This document shows, piece by piece, positions 18,252-28,433 of a stretch of 64,000 bases of DNA; position 1 is the stretch's first letter, and each line of letters starts with the position of its first letter. Origin of the DNA: Fibrella aquatilis. Its GTDB lineage: Bacteria > Bacteroidota > Bacteroidia > Cytophagales > Spirosomataceae. The stretch is taken from positions 1 through 64,000 of the forward strand of contig NZ_JAFMYU010000010.1 in NCBI RefSeq assembly GCF_017353255.1, in the 5' to 3' direction. Below the pieces are notes generated by a model that was not told the DNA's origin, ran no database searches, and was given only the letters and a program-made list of their open reading frames with translations. The position numbers and the translations under genes were made by a program.

Positions 18252-19379
18252 TTAGTGGCCATGTTTGTCGAGCCACGCATCTACGGCGTCGGCTGCTGTA
18301 AAGCGTATGCCCTTGAAGCGTTCAGGCGGGGTGGTACTGAGGGCGAGTTTGAGCCGAACCACGTTCGGCTCAAACTCGCTGCTTTTGTCTGGAAACTGCC
18401 CGTCGATACCCCGTAGCAGGTTGTCGATACCATACATATCGAAGCTCCAATGTTGCAGGTTGTTGCTGTCGGTGATGTTGGCGCGGATGTCGTCGGCCAG
18501 CCATACCATGCTCTGCTTCAGTGGCTCGACAAACTGTTGGGGGTGTTCCAGAGCGTTGCCGTCCAGGAAATAATACACCTCGCGGTACGACTGTTTGGTC
18601 TTCAGCAGGGTCAGCAAATCCGTTTCCCAGCTGGGGTGGCTTTTGACTTTGGCCACTGCCGCCGCCCGCGTGTCGGCGGGGCGTACCTGCGTGGTCTGGC
18701 TCAACAGGCCGTAGATAGAGTCGGTGGGTTTGTGGGCGGCAATGTCGTCCAGCACTTTTTGGTGCCAGGTGTCACTTCGCTGCTGTTCTTCGGCCATGGT
18801 CCGGCTGGCGGTTTGGGCCGAATCGCGCAGGAAGCCAATTAGCAGGCCCGCGCTGTATACGCCGCTCAGCACCAGACTAGTATAAAAAATACCTTTCGGG
18901 GTACTAGGGGGCAAGTTTGCCGTCAATGCACTGTTGATGGACAAGAAGCAGGTCGTCAGCCACAGCAATGGCAACCAGATTTGCCCGTGGTTAACGGCTA
19001 ACCAATGCAAAAACTCAGGGTATGTGTCGCCGTCGCTATGCCACTCCCACTTAAACGCAGCACAAAAAAAGACAGTAAGCACCATGCAGAGCCAAGCTAA
19101 CAGGGCTAGGCCAATGCGTGCTTCAGGGCTACCGGCCATCCAGTGGAAATGACCCTTGGCCAACAGAAAAATGGTTAAGGCGAGACTGCTGATGGCCAGA
19201 CTAAGCCCCAAAAACCCCAAGCCCAGCCCGTATCCCATGCCCCCATCACCTACAAGAGTAGGCTTGGAAGCAGTCAGCATCGCTAGGCCGATGTAGCATA
19301 GCATGGTCAGGCAAAACAGTACATAGGCCATAGCGCGTTGAGGGTTTTGCATAAAATTATAGGTAACACTCAGCCTCAT
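18252..19379 (-). CDS. Multi-pass membrane protein with a soluble C-terminal domain, function unknown
   Basis: A 375-residue protein. Five hydrophobic segments lie in the first half (about 17-36, 48-71, 86-108, 130-150 and 168-186). A soluble C-terminal domain of about 190 residues follows, with a charged helical start (TMAEEQQRSDTWHQKVLDDI) and the end motif RFKGIRFTAADAVDAWLDKHGH. I do not recognise a family. A second ATG nine codons downstream (MQNPQRAMAYVLF) is an equally good start. It runs convergent to the thioredoxin cluster with 21 bp between stop codons. Confidence 0.6.
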   Translation of the reverse strand: MRLSVTYNFMQNPQRAMAYVLFCLTMLCYIGLAMLTASKPTLVGDGGMGYGLGLGFLGLSLAISSLALTIFLLAKGHFHWMAGSPEARIGLALLAWLCMVLTVFFCAAFKWEWHSDGDTYPEFLHWLAVNHGQIWLPLLWLTTCFLSINSALTANLPPSTPKGIFYTSLVLSGVYSAGLLIGFLRDSAQTASRTMAEEQQRSDTWHQKVLDDIAAHKPTDSIYGLLSQTTQVRPADTRAAAVAKVKSHPSWETDLLTLLKTKQSYREVYYFLDGNALEHPQQFVEPLKQSMVWLADDIRANITDSNNLQHWSFDMYGIDNLLRGIDGQFPDKSSEFEPNVVRLKLALSTTPPERFKGIRFTAADAVDAWLDKHGH

Positions 19380-19579
19380 CGGGCATTATTTATTGAACAG
19401 CTATAAAATTCAGTATCAATGGATTAAACCGGACCAACGCTCAGCTTGGCACGCCGCTGTAGCTGATTATGTGCTTATTTAGGGTAGAGCGGTTTCTGTC
19501 CGTTCACACAATTGTTGCAACGGGGCTGAATCATTCGGCGTAGCAACTAGTTAACCGAGTTGACTATATAGCGTAACGC

Positions 19580-20803
19580 ATGCCATACCGTTTACCCCTA
19601 CTGTTGCTTTTGATGCTGTGCCACGCGGCGCGGGGGCAAACTGCCGCCGACAGCACGCGCCCGGCGCAGTTGGACCTCTCGGACTTGGGGCAGCGGTGGT
19701 TTCGTGTCAAACTGGTGCCGGGGGCCGACTCGTCGCACCCCAACAAACCGCAGTGGGCTATTCTGCCTTCATTAAACTACGGCCCCGCCACGGGTTTTGC
19801 CATTGGGGGCATTCTGACCAGCACGTTTTATCCGAAAAACACGCCCCGTACCCGCCTGTCAACAGCTCAGCTTTACGTGGGCTATTCGCAGTATAACCAG
19901 ACGTTTGTGTCGGCGCTGAGCAACATCTGGACGCGGGGCCACCGGTTCAACATTCAGGGCGATTACCGCTTCCATAATTTCCCCACTGTCACGTTTGGGC
20001 TGGGCAGTCATACACAACTGGCTAACGCCAGCGACGTGACGTATAACCATATCCGGTTTCACCAGACCGTTTACACCGCCATCAGCCACGACTACATGCT
20101 GGGCACGGGTTTCCTCTACGACCGCCACTTCGATATAGACAACGTGGCCGCCGACGGCCTTCCCACCGATTTTGATCGGTATGGACGCACCGCCGCGTCA
20201 ACATCGTCGGGGGTGGCGGTGGGCCTGCTGCGCGACCGGCGGGGCAACCCCAACAACCCCACGGGCGGCTCTTACCTGATGGTCCAGTACCGCTATTTCA
20301 CCCAGGCCCTGGGGGGTAGCAGCAACTGGCAAGCCCTTTGGTTCGACTACCGCCGGTATGTGCCGCTGGGTGGTCGGCTGGAAAAGCAGCTGGCTTTTTG
20401 GGCCTTCGACTGGGTTACGTTTGGCGGCGCGGCCCCCTACCTCGACCTGCCCGCCACCAGTTGGGACACCTTCGGCAACACGGGCCGGGGCTACACGCTG
20501 GGGCGTTTCCGGGGCACGGGCTTTTACTACGCCGAAGCTGAATACCGCACCCAGCTTACCACCAACGGCCTGTTGGGCGCGGTGTTCTTTGCCAACGCCC
20601 AGACCGTAACCGACTGGCGCGGCAGTTCGGCAACTCCCATCGACATTATTACCCCCACCCACGGTATTGTGGTCTGGCCGGGCGTCGGTGGCGGCATTCG
20701 GGTGAAGGTCAACAAGAACGCCCGCACCAACATGGCCATTGACTATGCCATTGGTGCGGGCGGATCTAGTGGGTTGTATTTTAATTTGAACGAAGTGTTT
20801 TAA
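19580..20803 (+). CDS. BamA/TamA-family outer-membrane beta-barrel protein lacking POTRA domains
   Basis: A 407-residue protein with a signal peptide (ending HAARGQ) and a beta-barrel of the surface-antigen D15 type. Key pieces are LNYGPATGFAIGGIL near the start, LRDRRGNPNNPTGGSYL, and RGYTLGRFRGTGFYYAEAEYR, which is the strand and loop holding the conserved RGF/RGY motif of Omp85 proteins. It ends in Phe. There is no room for POTRA repeats, so this is a barrel-only member as is common in Bacteroidota, whose substrates are mostly unknown. It runs convergent to the large surface protein that follows, with 9 bp between stop codons. Confidence 0.8.
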   Translation: MPYRLPLLLLLMLCHAARGQTAADSTRPAQLDLSDLGQRWFRVKLVPGADSSHPNKPQWAILPSLNYGPATGFAIGGILTSTFYPKNTPRTRLSTAQLYVGYSQYNQTFVSALSNIWTRGHRFNIQGDYRFHNFPTVTFGLGSHTQLANASDVTYNHIRFHQTVYTAISHDYMLGTGFLYDRHFDIDNVAADGLPTDFDRYGRTAASTSSGVAVGLLRDRRGNPNNPTGGSYLMVQYRYFTQALGGSSNWQALWFDYRRYVPLGGRLEKQLAFWAFDWVTFGGAAPYLDLPATSWDTFGNTGRGYTLGRFRGTGFYYAEAEYRTQLTTNGLLGAVFFANAQTVTDWRGSSATPIDIITPTHGIVVWPGVGGGIRVKVNKNARTNMAIDYAIGAGGSSGLYFNLNEVF

Positions 20804-20812
20804 ACCTTGAAC

Positions 20813-23800
20813 TCACCTCACCCTAATCCTCGCCTGTACGTCGTCTTTTTCACCCAGCACGTAGCCGTTGCCGGGGGTTGAGGCGTAGGGCGTTTCAATC
20901 ACGTCGAGGATCTGGGCTTTCAGTACCCCCTCCCCTGCCGGACGCCAGAGCAGTTTCAGCGTAGCCGAGCCGCCTGCCGGAATGGTGTTCAGATAACCGT
21001 TTAGGGTTTGGGCATTCACCGCCTGCCAGCCTGTTTGCGCCGCAGGCATGGGTACGCCGTTGGGCAACAGTACCTGCACCACCACGCCCGTAGCGGGTAT
21101 CCCGCCCCGATTGCGTACGGTGAGCGTGGCCGTAACCACCTCCTGCTGCGTTACGTTGGCCACCAGTTTGTCGAGGTCCATCTGCAGACTAAGCTCTACC
21201 GCCGACGGGCTTACGGGTGGTTGATTACCCCGCAGTTTGGGCAGTGGCACCTGGTTTGGGTTGGCCGACACCACAAAGGGACCACTTTGGTCGGCGGTGC
21301 GGAGGTCTGCCTGGGCGGCATCGTCCTGCCCGTCGCCGGTGCCGGAGTTGGGCTGACTGTCGGGGTCGGGAGTTTGCGAGGCGGTGATCTGGGCGGCGGT
21401 GGCCAGTGTGCCCGGCGCGGTGATCGTGGCCCGGAACACAAACGAGCTGGTCGTACCCGCAGGCACCGACCCTGCCGCCACGCTTACCAGGCCGTTGCTA
21501 TGCGTAACCCCCGGCGACGGGGCATCCAGAAACGATACCCCCGCTGGCAGCAGGCTCTGGAGTTGCAAACCGGCGGCGTCTGTCGGCCCGGCGTTGGTTA
21601 CGTTCAGCGAATAGCTCACCACGTCGCCCACCCTGGGTGTGCGGGTGCTGACGGCCATGCCCAACGACACGTCGGCGTTACCCGTGCCTACGGTTACCAC
21701 CGCGCTGCCCGCCGTAGTGCCCGTGCCACAGGCATTGACCACCGACGAAATAGCGTAGGTAGTGGTGGCCGTTGGCGACACGGGCATCAGGTACGGGTTC
21801 TGGGTAATAGCCGTGGCCGACTGCCCGTTGCTAAGCGTAAATGACCAGGGGGCCGGTCCCGAAAACGAGATGGGCAGCAGGGCCGTTTGCCCCGCGCTCA
21901 CCAGCCCCGCCCCCGCAATCGTCGCCGCCACAGGCTCCCCAATCTTTATACCAACAGGGTCTGATTCGCCGGTGCAACCGTTGACAACCCCAACAGAATA
22001 CCGACCCGACTGGGTAGCATAGTGGATACCCTGTGTTGCATCGGGAATCAGTACGCCATTTCGTTTCCACTGAATCGAACTGTAGCCATAGTTATACCTT
22101 AGCTGTATGGCGTTATTGGCACATTTTTCCAACGTTTCGTAATTTATCAGTGGCTTGGGATTACTGCCTATTCTGATGTAGATGCCTTTAGACAACCCTG
22201 AACAAGCTCCGTTAGTGATGCGAACTTTGTATAAACCCGTTGTGGCCACATACAGCGAAGGATTCGTAGCGCCGCTTAGGTCAACACCGTCCTGCTGCCA
22301 TTGATAGGTATAGCCTGATAAGGTGCTAATTCCGTAATAATATTCAGCGTGAAAAAGTGAAGTTGGCGAACAGATTTCGGTGACGTTGTTGCCCGAAGCT
22401 ACCAATTTGGGTTGAATAGCGTTACTGAACGTAAACGACATGGGATCAGATACGGCTCCACAAACCCGGCCAATTGAATCCCGGACGCTATACGTGCCGC
22501 TGCTCACCACCGTATATTGTGAGGACGTTGCCCCTGGAATGTCAACCCCATTTAGCTGCCAGCGAAACGAAGAATTCGAGGCAGACTGCGCATAAAGCGT
22601 CCGGCTTTCTCCGGTGCACAAGCTATTACCGCCGAGATACCGGATGCTTACGGGGATTTGGGTGGCATAGGCGCGCGTGAGTGTGTTGGTAAACGTTTGA
22701 CAGGTGCCTTGTTTCACCAACGCTGAATAAGCACCCGGACCCGGTGCGTAATAGTAGTAATTAGTAGCGCCCGGAATGAGCACGCCATTTCTATACCATT
22801 GGAAGGCGCTGTACTTGCCAGAATTACCCACATACATAGTGGCCTCCGTAGTATATCCCGTACAGATGAGCGAATCACTAGGCGTGTAGAAATAGATCGC
22901 CGCTACTATGGATGTGCCAAACTGATAATCAAGTGTACTGGTTTGTAGGGTACATGCTTGGTCACGAATCAGCAGGCCATACCGTCCGCTCTGATTTAAG
23001 GAGTACGTTAGTTGAGTGGCACTGGGAATAATAACACCATCTTTGCTCCATTGATAGGCAGCGTTATCACCCGCATACATAGCAGAAAGGTTCACAAATT
23101 GGCTTGTACACTGCACTTGTTCATAACTGGACGGAGAGATCACCGCGCTGGGTGAATTGGCAAAACCCAGGTTATACGAGTAGGCTATCTGAGTACAACC
23201 TGCCTGGACCACACTGCCCGCATACACACCTGCCTGTGTAGCCGTATACGAAGCACTTGTGGCACCGCTTATCAACACACCGTCTTTGGTCCACTGGTAG
23301 CGTTCGGCAGGTGTATTGTTGTTGTAATAGGTGCGGGCTTTAAGCGACAGCGTCGCCTGACTTCCCACACAAATAGTCCAACCACCTGAGTTATTATTGC
23401 GGTCAACGACGTTGGCACCCGTCATGTCGCCGATGGCCATTGGCATGCTGGCCTCGCTCAATATGTCGGGGTCGGTGGCCAGCAATTTTAGCTGATAGTT
23501 AGTCCCGTATGGCAACGCATTAAAAGTGATGGGTAAGGTTACAGATATGGGGCTACTGGTGCCTGAACCCAGTTTGCGCTGATTGGCAAAACTTCCCGAC
23601 GCGTCAGAGAGCCAGACCTCAAATTGATTACTCGCCCCAAACGTACCGGTCGTGTTGAACGACACAGCCAGGGTGCTACTTGCACATAGCGATGTGTTGG
23701 AAAGCGCCGTAATAGCCACGGTGGGCAGTGTGTAGGGAATAGCAAAGGCATCGGTTGTCCAGATGCCCCGTCCAACGGTGGCGGCGGCAATGCGTCCGTC

Positions 23801-26056
23801 AGAGGCGCGGTAGCGGAGTTGATTTACCCGAATGGGCGGCAACGCCCCGTTCATCAGACCCCAGCCAGGATTACCAGCCTGAATAGTGGTGGTTGACCAG
23901 ATGCCTAAGTCAGTACCCAGCAACACCTGCTGTCGGTTTTGGGGGTTGAACATTGCCGTACGAACGGGCACGTCGGGCAGGCCGTAATTGATTTGGTCTT
24001 TACCCACCCAGGAGTCGCCGCCGTCGGTCGTGTACCAGACTGACTGCATTCCGTAGTTTGAAAGTGTCACCAGCAGTTCGCTGTCGGTGGCTCCCACGTC
24101 GATGCACGATATTGTCCCCTGGCCAAACACGCCATTATCAATCCGCACCAGGGTGGGCGTGGACTGGGCCAGATTGGTCAGTTTATACAACGCCCCTGCC
24201 GTACTACCGGCAAACAAGGCAGTGCGGTCGGTGCCCAGTTTGAGGTAGCTCAGTTGGTCCGTAACCCCCGTCAACACCATCGTAGCATTCGTTGGCGAGG
24301 TGCCAATGCCCGTGGTGCGGCGAATGATGTGCTGGCTGTTTACATAATCGTAGGTATACAGCGTATTAGCCTGACTGTCGTAGTCGGCGGTAAACGGGCT
24401 GTTGTTGATGGTGAAGATCTGCTGGTAATTCGCTCCATCATAGACGTTGACCGAGTTGTAGCCGGAAAAGATCTGAATGCGCGGTTCGTTGGTGTCAATA
24501 TAAGGCGTGTTGGTGCTGCCTGTTCCCCAGAGCGTTCCATTGCTCGTTCCGGTGCTGCCGTTAGGTGCAGTCATCGTGATAATTCCTTCCGGCTGTACAT
24601 TCGCCATGAAGTAGTTGCTGCCTGGGCTGCCTTTCAGGGCTACAGTGTAAGCCTCGCCAGCCTTGAATCCAGTTGTTCTAGATACAATGGTAGGTGTTGC
24701 CACGGCTGCATTGGCCCCGTCGGCTGACCAAAAAATGCCTCTATCAGACGTATTAATGAAGCCAGTTCCTCCCGGTGTACATTGTAGTCCAGTCTGGTTA
24801 TACAGAAAATTGTTAGTTGGTGTTTCGGTTAGCATAGTCCAGGCTGCCCCGTTGTCAACGCTCCGGAAGAGGCCATAGCCACCACCCGCATAAATTATAT
24901 TCGGGTCAGTTGGGTGCGCCGTGATGTCCATATTAACGTAGCCATTACCAACCGTGAAGTAAGCATTAGGGTAGGGAACTGGTATAGCCACATCAATCCA
25001 GGAAACGCCCGCGTTTACGCTTTTTTTGAACCACTTGATGTCCTGGTTATAGTTTACGTTGTTATACGCTCTTGCCACGGCGTATAGCACCTGTCCGGCT
25101 CCGCTTGTAGCGAGTGATACGGCCAATTCCGTGCGCTCACCGCCCGTGGCAGGGGTTATTTCGGTCCAGGAAGTGCCGGCTGTGCTGGTCGATTTAAATA
25201 CCCGGCCAGGGTTGAAACTGGCGTAAAGAATACCGTCGCTGGCCACTTCCAGGTCATTGACAAAGTCATTATAATACTGCCCGGTGGATGTGCCAAAGCC
25301 AACACCCATGTTGGGCGACAGCGCAAATTGCCAAGTACTACCCCCGTCGGCCGACCGCACCACGCCATATTGGGTAGCGGCAAATACCTGTCCGCTGCTG
25401 GTTACCACCAACCGCTGCACGTAATTAAACGCCCGACCCAACGATGGGTAGCTGCCGGTGTTAATGGGGATGGTACTGCTCAGGCGCGTCCAGTTGGTGC
25501 CGCCCGTGGTTGTTTTCCAGATACCGCCGCCTGGTTTATTGCCGTACCAGTCGCCGGTGGCTACGTAAACAATCTGCGGGTTCGACGGGTCGGCGGCGAT
25601 GGCCGTGACTACCGTGTTTTCCCAGGTATCGCTGAGGGGTGTCCAGGTAGCGTTGGGGTCGGTAATGTCGTTGGTTTGCCACAGGCCACTCGACAACGTA
25701 CCCGCCCAGACGCGCTTGCGGGCGGCATCGCTCAGGTCGAAAATGGCCGTGCGAATACGACCGCTGAAGTTGTTTGGACCACGTTCCTGCCAGGTTACGC
25801 CCGGAATGCCAGCTTGGGAGATCACGCCCTGACGCCGGTCTTTCAGGATTTTCTCGCGGGCGGCGGTCAAGCGTTCGTAGGGGACGGTACCCAGCAACGG
25901 GTCAAGGGTGCGGCGCTTTTCGTCTTCCAGTTGCCGACGGAGCGTGTCGCGAGGGTCGATGAAGGTGCTGGAGGTGGGGCCGGTCTGCGCAGGGGCAGTA
26001 CCAGGCAAATAGGCAAACAGGCTGATAAACAGCCACATACTAATAGAAAAGTGCAT
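20813..26056 (-). CDS. Giant secreted protein: BNR/sortilin-like propeller, Ig-like repeats, DUF11
   Basis: A 1747-residue exported protein (signal peptide to about residue 24). Residues about 85-780 hold BNR/sortilin-like propeller repeats (for example GGIWKTTTGGTNWTRLS, and SADGGSTW, GLFRSVDNGAAWTML). Next come several Ig-like units of about 80-90 residues with the repeated core YQWSKDGV-I or FQWYRNGVLIPGAT and paired Cys (about 900-1480). Two DUF11-type domains end the protein (VGDVVSYSLNVTNAGPTDAAGL and VTATLTVRNRGGIPATGV). There is no recognisable T9SS C-terminal domain; it ends in RIRVR. A role as a cell-surface or matrix-binding protein is likely, but the ligand is unknown. Confidence 0.82.
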   Translation of the reverse strand: MHFSISMWLFISLFAYLPGTAPAQTGPTSSTFIDPRDTLRRQLEDEKRRTLDPLLGTVPYERLTAAREKILKDRRQGVISQAGIPGVTWQERGPNNFSGRIRTAIFDLSDAARKRVWAGTLSSGLWQTNDITDPNATWTPLSDTWENTVVTAIAADPSNPQIVYVATGDWYGNKPGGGIWKTTTGGTNWTRLSSTIPINTGSYPSLGRAFNYVQRLVVTSSGQVFAATQYGVVRSADGGSTWQFALSPNMGVGFGTSTGQYYNDFVNDLEVASDGILYASFNPGRVFKSTSTAGTSWTEITPATGGERTELAVSLATSGAGQVLYAVARAYNNVNYNQDIKWFKKSVNAGVSWIDVAIPVPYPNAYFTVGNGYVNMDITAHPTDPNIIYAGGGYGLFRSVDNGAAWTMLTETPTNNFLYNQTGLQCTPGGTGFINTSDRGIFWSADGANAAVATPTIVSRTTGFKAGEAYTVALKGSPGSNYFMANVQPEGIITMTAPNGSTGTSNGTLWGTGSTNTPYIDTNEPRIQIFSGYNSVNVYDGANYQQIFTINNSPFTADYDSQANTLYTYDYVNSQHIIRRTTGIGTSPTNATMVLTGVTDQLSYLKLGTDRTALFAGSTAGALYKLTNLAQSTPTLVRIDNGVFGQGTISCIDVGATDSELLVTLSNYGMQSVWYTTDGGDSWVGKDQINYGLPDVPVRTAMFNPQNRQQVLLGTDLGIWSTTTIQAGNPGWGLMNGALPPIRVNQLRYRASDGRIAAATVGRGIWTTDAFAIPYTLPTVAITALSNTSLCASSTLAVSFNTTGTFGASNQFEVWLSDASGSFANQRKLGSGTSSPISVTLPITFNALPYGTNYQLKLLATDPDILSEASMPMAIGDMTGANVVDRNNNSGGWTICVGSQATLSLKARTYYNNNTPAERYQWTKDGVLISGATSASYTATQAGVYAGSVVQAGCTQIAYSYNLGFANSPSAVISPSSYEQVQCTSQFVNLSAMYAGDNAAYQWSKDGVIIPSATQLTYSLNQSGRYGLLIRDQACTLQTSTLDYQFGTSIVAAIYFYTPSDSLICTGYTTEATMYVGNSGKYSAFQWYRNGVLIPGATNYYYYAPGPGAYSALVKQGTCQTFTNTLTRAYATQIPVSIRYLGGNSLCTGESRTLYAQSASNSSFRWQLNGVDIPGATSSQYTVVSSGTYSVRDSIGRVCGAVSDPMSFTFSNAIQPKLVASGNNVTEICSPTSLFHAEYYYGISTLSGYTYQWQQDGVDLSGATNPSLYVATTGLYKVRITNGACSGLSKGIYIRIGSNPKPLINYETLEKCANNAIQLRYNYGYSSIQWKRNGVLIPDATQGIHYATQSGRYSVGVVNGCTGESDPVGIKIGEPVAATIAGAGLVSAGQTALLPISFSGPAPWSFTLSNGQSATAITQNPYLMPVSPTATTTYAISSVVNACGTGTTAGSAVVTVGTGNADVSLGMAVSTRTPRVGDVVSYSLNVTNAGPTDAAGLQLQSLLPAGVSFLDAPSPGVTHSNGLVSVAAGSVPAGTTSSFVFRATITAPGTLATAAQITASQTPDPDSQPNSGTGDGQDDAAQADLRTADQSGPFVVSANPNQVPLPKLRGNQPPVSPSAVELSLQMDLDKLVANVTQQEVVTATLTVRNRGGIPATGVVVQVLLPNGVPMPAAQTGWQAVNAQTLNGYLNTIPAGGSATLKLLWRPAGEGVLKAQILDVIETPYASTPGNGYVLGEKDDVQARIRVR

Positions 26057-26287
26057 AAATGGTAGCTACGTTCTTAAGAATAGAATTAGGGTGACAAGCT
26101 ACCGTCTTATCGTCAGATAAACAATCAAGTATATACAACTACAATCATTAAAAATTTACATTCAATATACTCAATTACTAGAGTAAGCAGTGTTTTCCAA
26201 CTACGTAGCAACGCCCCGCCCTATTTGTGCGTATTATTGAAGAGGTCAAGTTCGTTATTGACCCAGACACGCAAATCCAGATTACGA

Positions 26288-26794
26288 ATGAACCGCTATC
26301 ACTTTCTGAAAGCTATGGGATTCCGGGGGGCCGCGCTGATGGCCGTGATGGCCTCGTGCGTAAAACCAGAAGACACCTACGTTGATGCCCTCACGCTGGC
26401 TAAAGACGGCACCACCAGCGGCGGGCCGGTGTCGGCCACGGTGGCTGGCCCCGTCAGCAGCACCGGCACCACCGCCGACGTGCTGGGCATCAAAAATCCG
26501 CTGCTCACCATCGACCTCACCAGCAGTACCAATGCGGCCCTACGGTCGGTGGGGGGCTATCTGGTGAAGAGCAGCATTGTGGTGGCGCAGACATCGGCGG
26601 GAGTATATGCCGCCGTAACGCAGACCTGTAGCCACGAACCCAAAAAGCAGGTTGTCTATAACGTCAACGAGTTCTATTGCACGGCCCACGGTGCCCGTTT
26701 TAACCTCGACGGTTCCGGAAAAAACAGCCTCGGTAGCCGGGGTATTGCCGCTTACAAAACCATTTCCGACGGCAAAACCCTTGTCGTGTACTAA
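26288..26794 (+). CDS. Rieske [2Fe-2S] domain lipoprotein
   Basis: A 168-residue protein. The start at 26288 places a lipobox-like VMASC (Cys24) after a hydrophobic stretch; an upstream in-frame ATG at 26225 adds 21 residues without a leader. The C-terminal half is a Rieske ferredoxin domain with Cys114-x-His116 (TCSHEPKKQ) and Cys131-x2-His134 (FYCTAHGARFNLDGSG), the four cluster ligands. It would carry electrons at the outer face of the inner membrane or in the periplasm. The thioredoxin gene follows after 3 bp and ApbE, DUF4266 and DUF3570 genes after that, so it opens a five-gene redox operon. Confidence 0.85.
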   Translation: MNRYHFLKAMGFRGAALMAVMASCVKPEDTYVDALTLAKDGTTSGGPVSATVAGPVSSTGTTADVLGIKNPLLTIDLTSSTNAALRSVGGYLVKSSIVVAQTSAGVYAAVTQTCSHEPKKQVVYNVNEFYCTAHGARFNLDGSGKNSLGSRGIAAYKTISDGKTLVVY

Positions 26795-26797
26795 CCT

Positions 26798-27241
26798 ATG
26801 AAAACGCTCATTCTTGTCGTAACACTCTTACTATCAACGGGTTCATCCGCCTGGCTGACCAATTTCGAGCAGGCCAAAACCGAAGCTACCACGGCCCACA
26901 AGCTCATTCTGCTCAACTTTTCGGGTTCCGACTGGTGCGGGCCGTGCATTAAGCTGAAAAAAGAAATCCTGGATTCAGACGCCTTCCTTCAATACGCCAC
27001 CGATAAGCTTGTGCTGGTGCGGGCCGACTTTCCACGGGCGGCCAAAAACCAACTCGACGCCCGGCAAACGGCGCATAACGAGAGCCTGGCCGAACGCTAT
27101 AACCCCGAAGGCAAATTCCCCTTTACGGTGCTGCTCTCCGCCGAGGGAAAGGTGCTGAAAACCTGGACCGGTTACCCCGCCTCGCTCACTCTGCAAACCC
27201 TGCGCGATGACCTCGACGCTGCCCGTCTCGCCACTCACTGA
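26798..27241 (+). CDS. Thioredoxin-family exported protein
   Basis: A 147-residue protein with a signal peptide (MKTLILVVTLLLSTGSSAW). It has the thioredoxin site SGSDWCGPCIKLKKEIL (Cys47, Cys50) and a FPFTVLLSAEGKVLKTW strand with cis-Pro. It is the second gene of the Rieske-thioredoxin-ApbE-DUF4266-DUF3570 cluster. Its 3' end overlaps the ApbE start by 35 bp, which implies translational coupling. This neighbour set is a recurring one in Bacteroidota. The thioredoxin probably keeps Cys residues of the redox partners reduced. Confidence 0.83.
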   Translation: MKTLILVVTLLLSTGSSAWLTNFEQAKTEATTAHKLILLNFSGSDWCGPCIKLKKEILDSDAFLQYATDKLVLVRADFPRAAKNQLDARQTAHNESLAERYNPEGKFPFTVLLSAEGKVLKTWTGYPASLTLQTLRDDLDAARLATH

Positions 27242-28187
27242 CGCCCTTACGCTGCATCGGCGCGTACTCCGACTGATGGGTAACCGCTTTGAAATCAGCG
27301 TAGTAACCGCCAACGACGGTGCCTGGGCCGAAGCGCGAATTGACGCCGCCGTAGCCGAAATAAGCCGAGTTGAACGGCTCTTGACTACGTTCGATGAAGC
27401 CAGCGAAACCAACCGCATCAACGCACGGGCGGGCATCGGGCCAGTGCCTGTCAGCCCGGAGGTATACGCGCTGGTCGAACGGTCGTTGCGGCTGTCGGCA
27501 CTCACGCAGGGGGCGTTTGACATCACCTACGGGGGTATCGACAAGCGGCTGTGGAACTTCGACAAACAACTCACCGCCCTGCCCGATCCCCAAACGGCCC
27601 GGCAGTTGGTGCGGCTGATCAACTACCGCAACGTGCGCCTCGACCCCGCCGACAGCAGCGTTTTCCTGACCGAAACCGGTATGCGCATTGGCTTTGGCGG
27701 CATTGGCAAAGGCTACGCCGCCGAACGGGCCAAGGCCATCATGCAGCAGCAGGGGGTAGCAAACGGCGTGGTCAACGCGGCAGGCGACCTCACGGCCTGG
27801 GGCCACCAACCCAACGGGCAGCCCTGGACCATTGGCATTGCCGACCCCACGCCCGCCACCAGCCACACCGCCACGCAGGCGTTTTCGCACCTGTGCATCA
27901 GCAACCTGGCCGTGGCTACGTCGGGCAACTACGAGAAGTTTGTGGTCATTGGCGGCAAACGCTACGCCCACACCATCGACCCGCGCACGGGCTACCCTAT
28001 TTCGGGTTTGAAGAGCGTGACGATCCTGGCCCCCAACGCCGAACTGGCCGACGCCCTGGCTACGCCCGTGATGGTAATGGGTACCCGCGTGGGCCTGCAC
28101 CTGATTAACCAACTTCCCCACGTGGGCTGTGTGATCGTAGATGAACACGACCGGCTGTTCACATCGAAAAATATGAAACTCACCTAA
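27207..28187 (+). CDS. apbE: FAD:protein FMN transferase
   Basis: A 326-residue ApbE-family enzyme. It moves FMN from FAD onto a Thr or Ser of an exported target protein, giving a covalent flavoprotein. Seen motifs: MGNRFEISVV near the start, GAFDITYGGIDKRLW, IGFGGIGKGYAAERAKAIM (FAD-binding), VNAAGDLTAWG, SGNYEKF and the metal-site region HTIDPRTGYPISGLKSVTIL. The start overlaps the thioredoxin gene. No classical signal peptide is evident from this start, so export is uncertain. The flavin acceptor is not obvious, but the downstream DUF4266/DUF3570 pair travels with ApbE in Bacteroidota. Confidence 0.88.
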   Translation: MTSTLPVSPLTDALTLHRRVLRLMGNRFEISVVTANDGAWAEARIDAAVAEISRVERLLTTFDEASETNRINARAGIGPVPVSPEVYALVERSLRLSALTQGAFDITYGGIDKRLWNFDKQLTALPDPQTARQLVRLINYRNVRLDPADSSVFLTETGMRIGFGGIGKGYAAERAKAIMQQQGVANGVVNAAGDLTAWGHQPNGQPWTIGIADPTPATSHTATQAFSHLCISNLAVATSGNYEKFVVIGGKRYAHTIDPRTGYPISGLKSVTILAPNAELADALATPVMVMGTRVGLHLINQLPHVGCVIVDEHDRLFTSKNMKLT

Positions 28188-28208
28188 CCAATTGATAATC
28201 ACAACAAT

Positions 28209-28424
28209 ATGAACATAACACGTAGTCTGCTTGCCGTATTAGTGTGCCTGAGTCTAGCCTCCTGCATGACCGTTAAAGAGTACCAGAAGAGCCGAATCAA
28301 CGATTCGGAGATGGAGCTGTCGGCGCGGAAAGCCGAGAAATTCGAGACCGGTTTCTACCTCTACCGCGAAGGGCCGTCGGGGGCCAACGGCGGCAAGAGC
28401 AGTGGTGGCTGTGGGTGTAACTAG
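28209..28424 (+). CDS. DUF4266 small lipoprotein
   Basis: A 71-residue lipoprotein. The signal peptide ends in the lipobox LASC (Cys19), followed by MTVKEYQKSRINDSEMELSA and a Gly/Cys-rich end GGKSSGGCGCN. This matches the DUF4266 family, whose members sit between apbE and DUF3570 genes. The role is unknown. The conserved terminal GGCGC tail could bind metal or accept a modification, which is a guess. The gaps to its neighbours are 21 and 9 bp, so it is in the operon. Confidence 0.82.
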   Translation: MNITRSLLAVLVCLSLASCMTVKEYQKSRINDSEMELSARKAEKFETGFYLYREGPSGANGGKSSGGCGCN

Positions 28425-28433
28425 GCCGACGCG

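Noticed and set aside
25328-26065. A 245-codon plus-strand frame opposite the giant surface protein
   Set aside because: It is antisense to the signal peptide and BNR repeats of a clearly real gene and shows no own motif.
27186-28202. A 338-codon minus-strand frame opposite apbE
   Set aside because: It mirrors apbE codon structure, has a His/Val/Gly-rich translation without motifs, and apbE itself has all family motifs.
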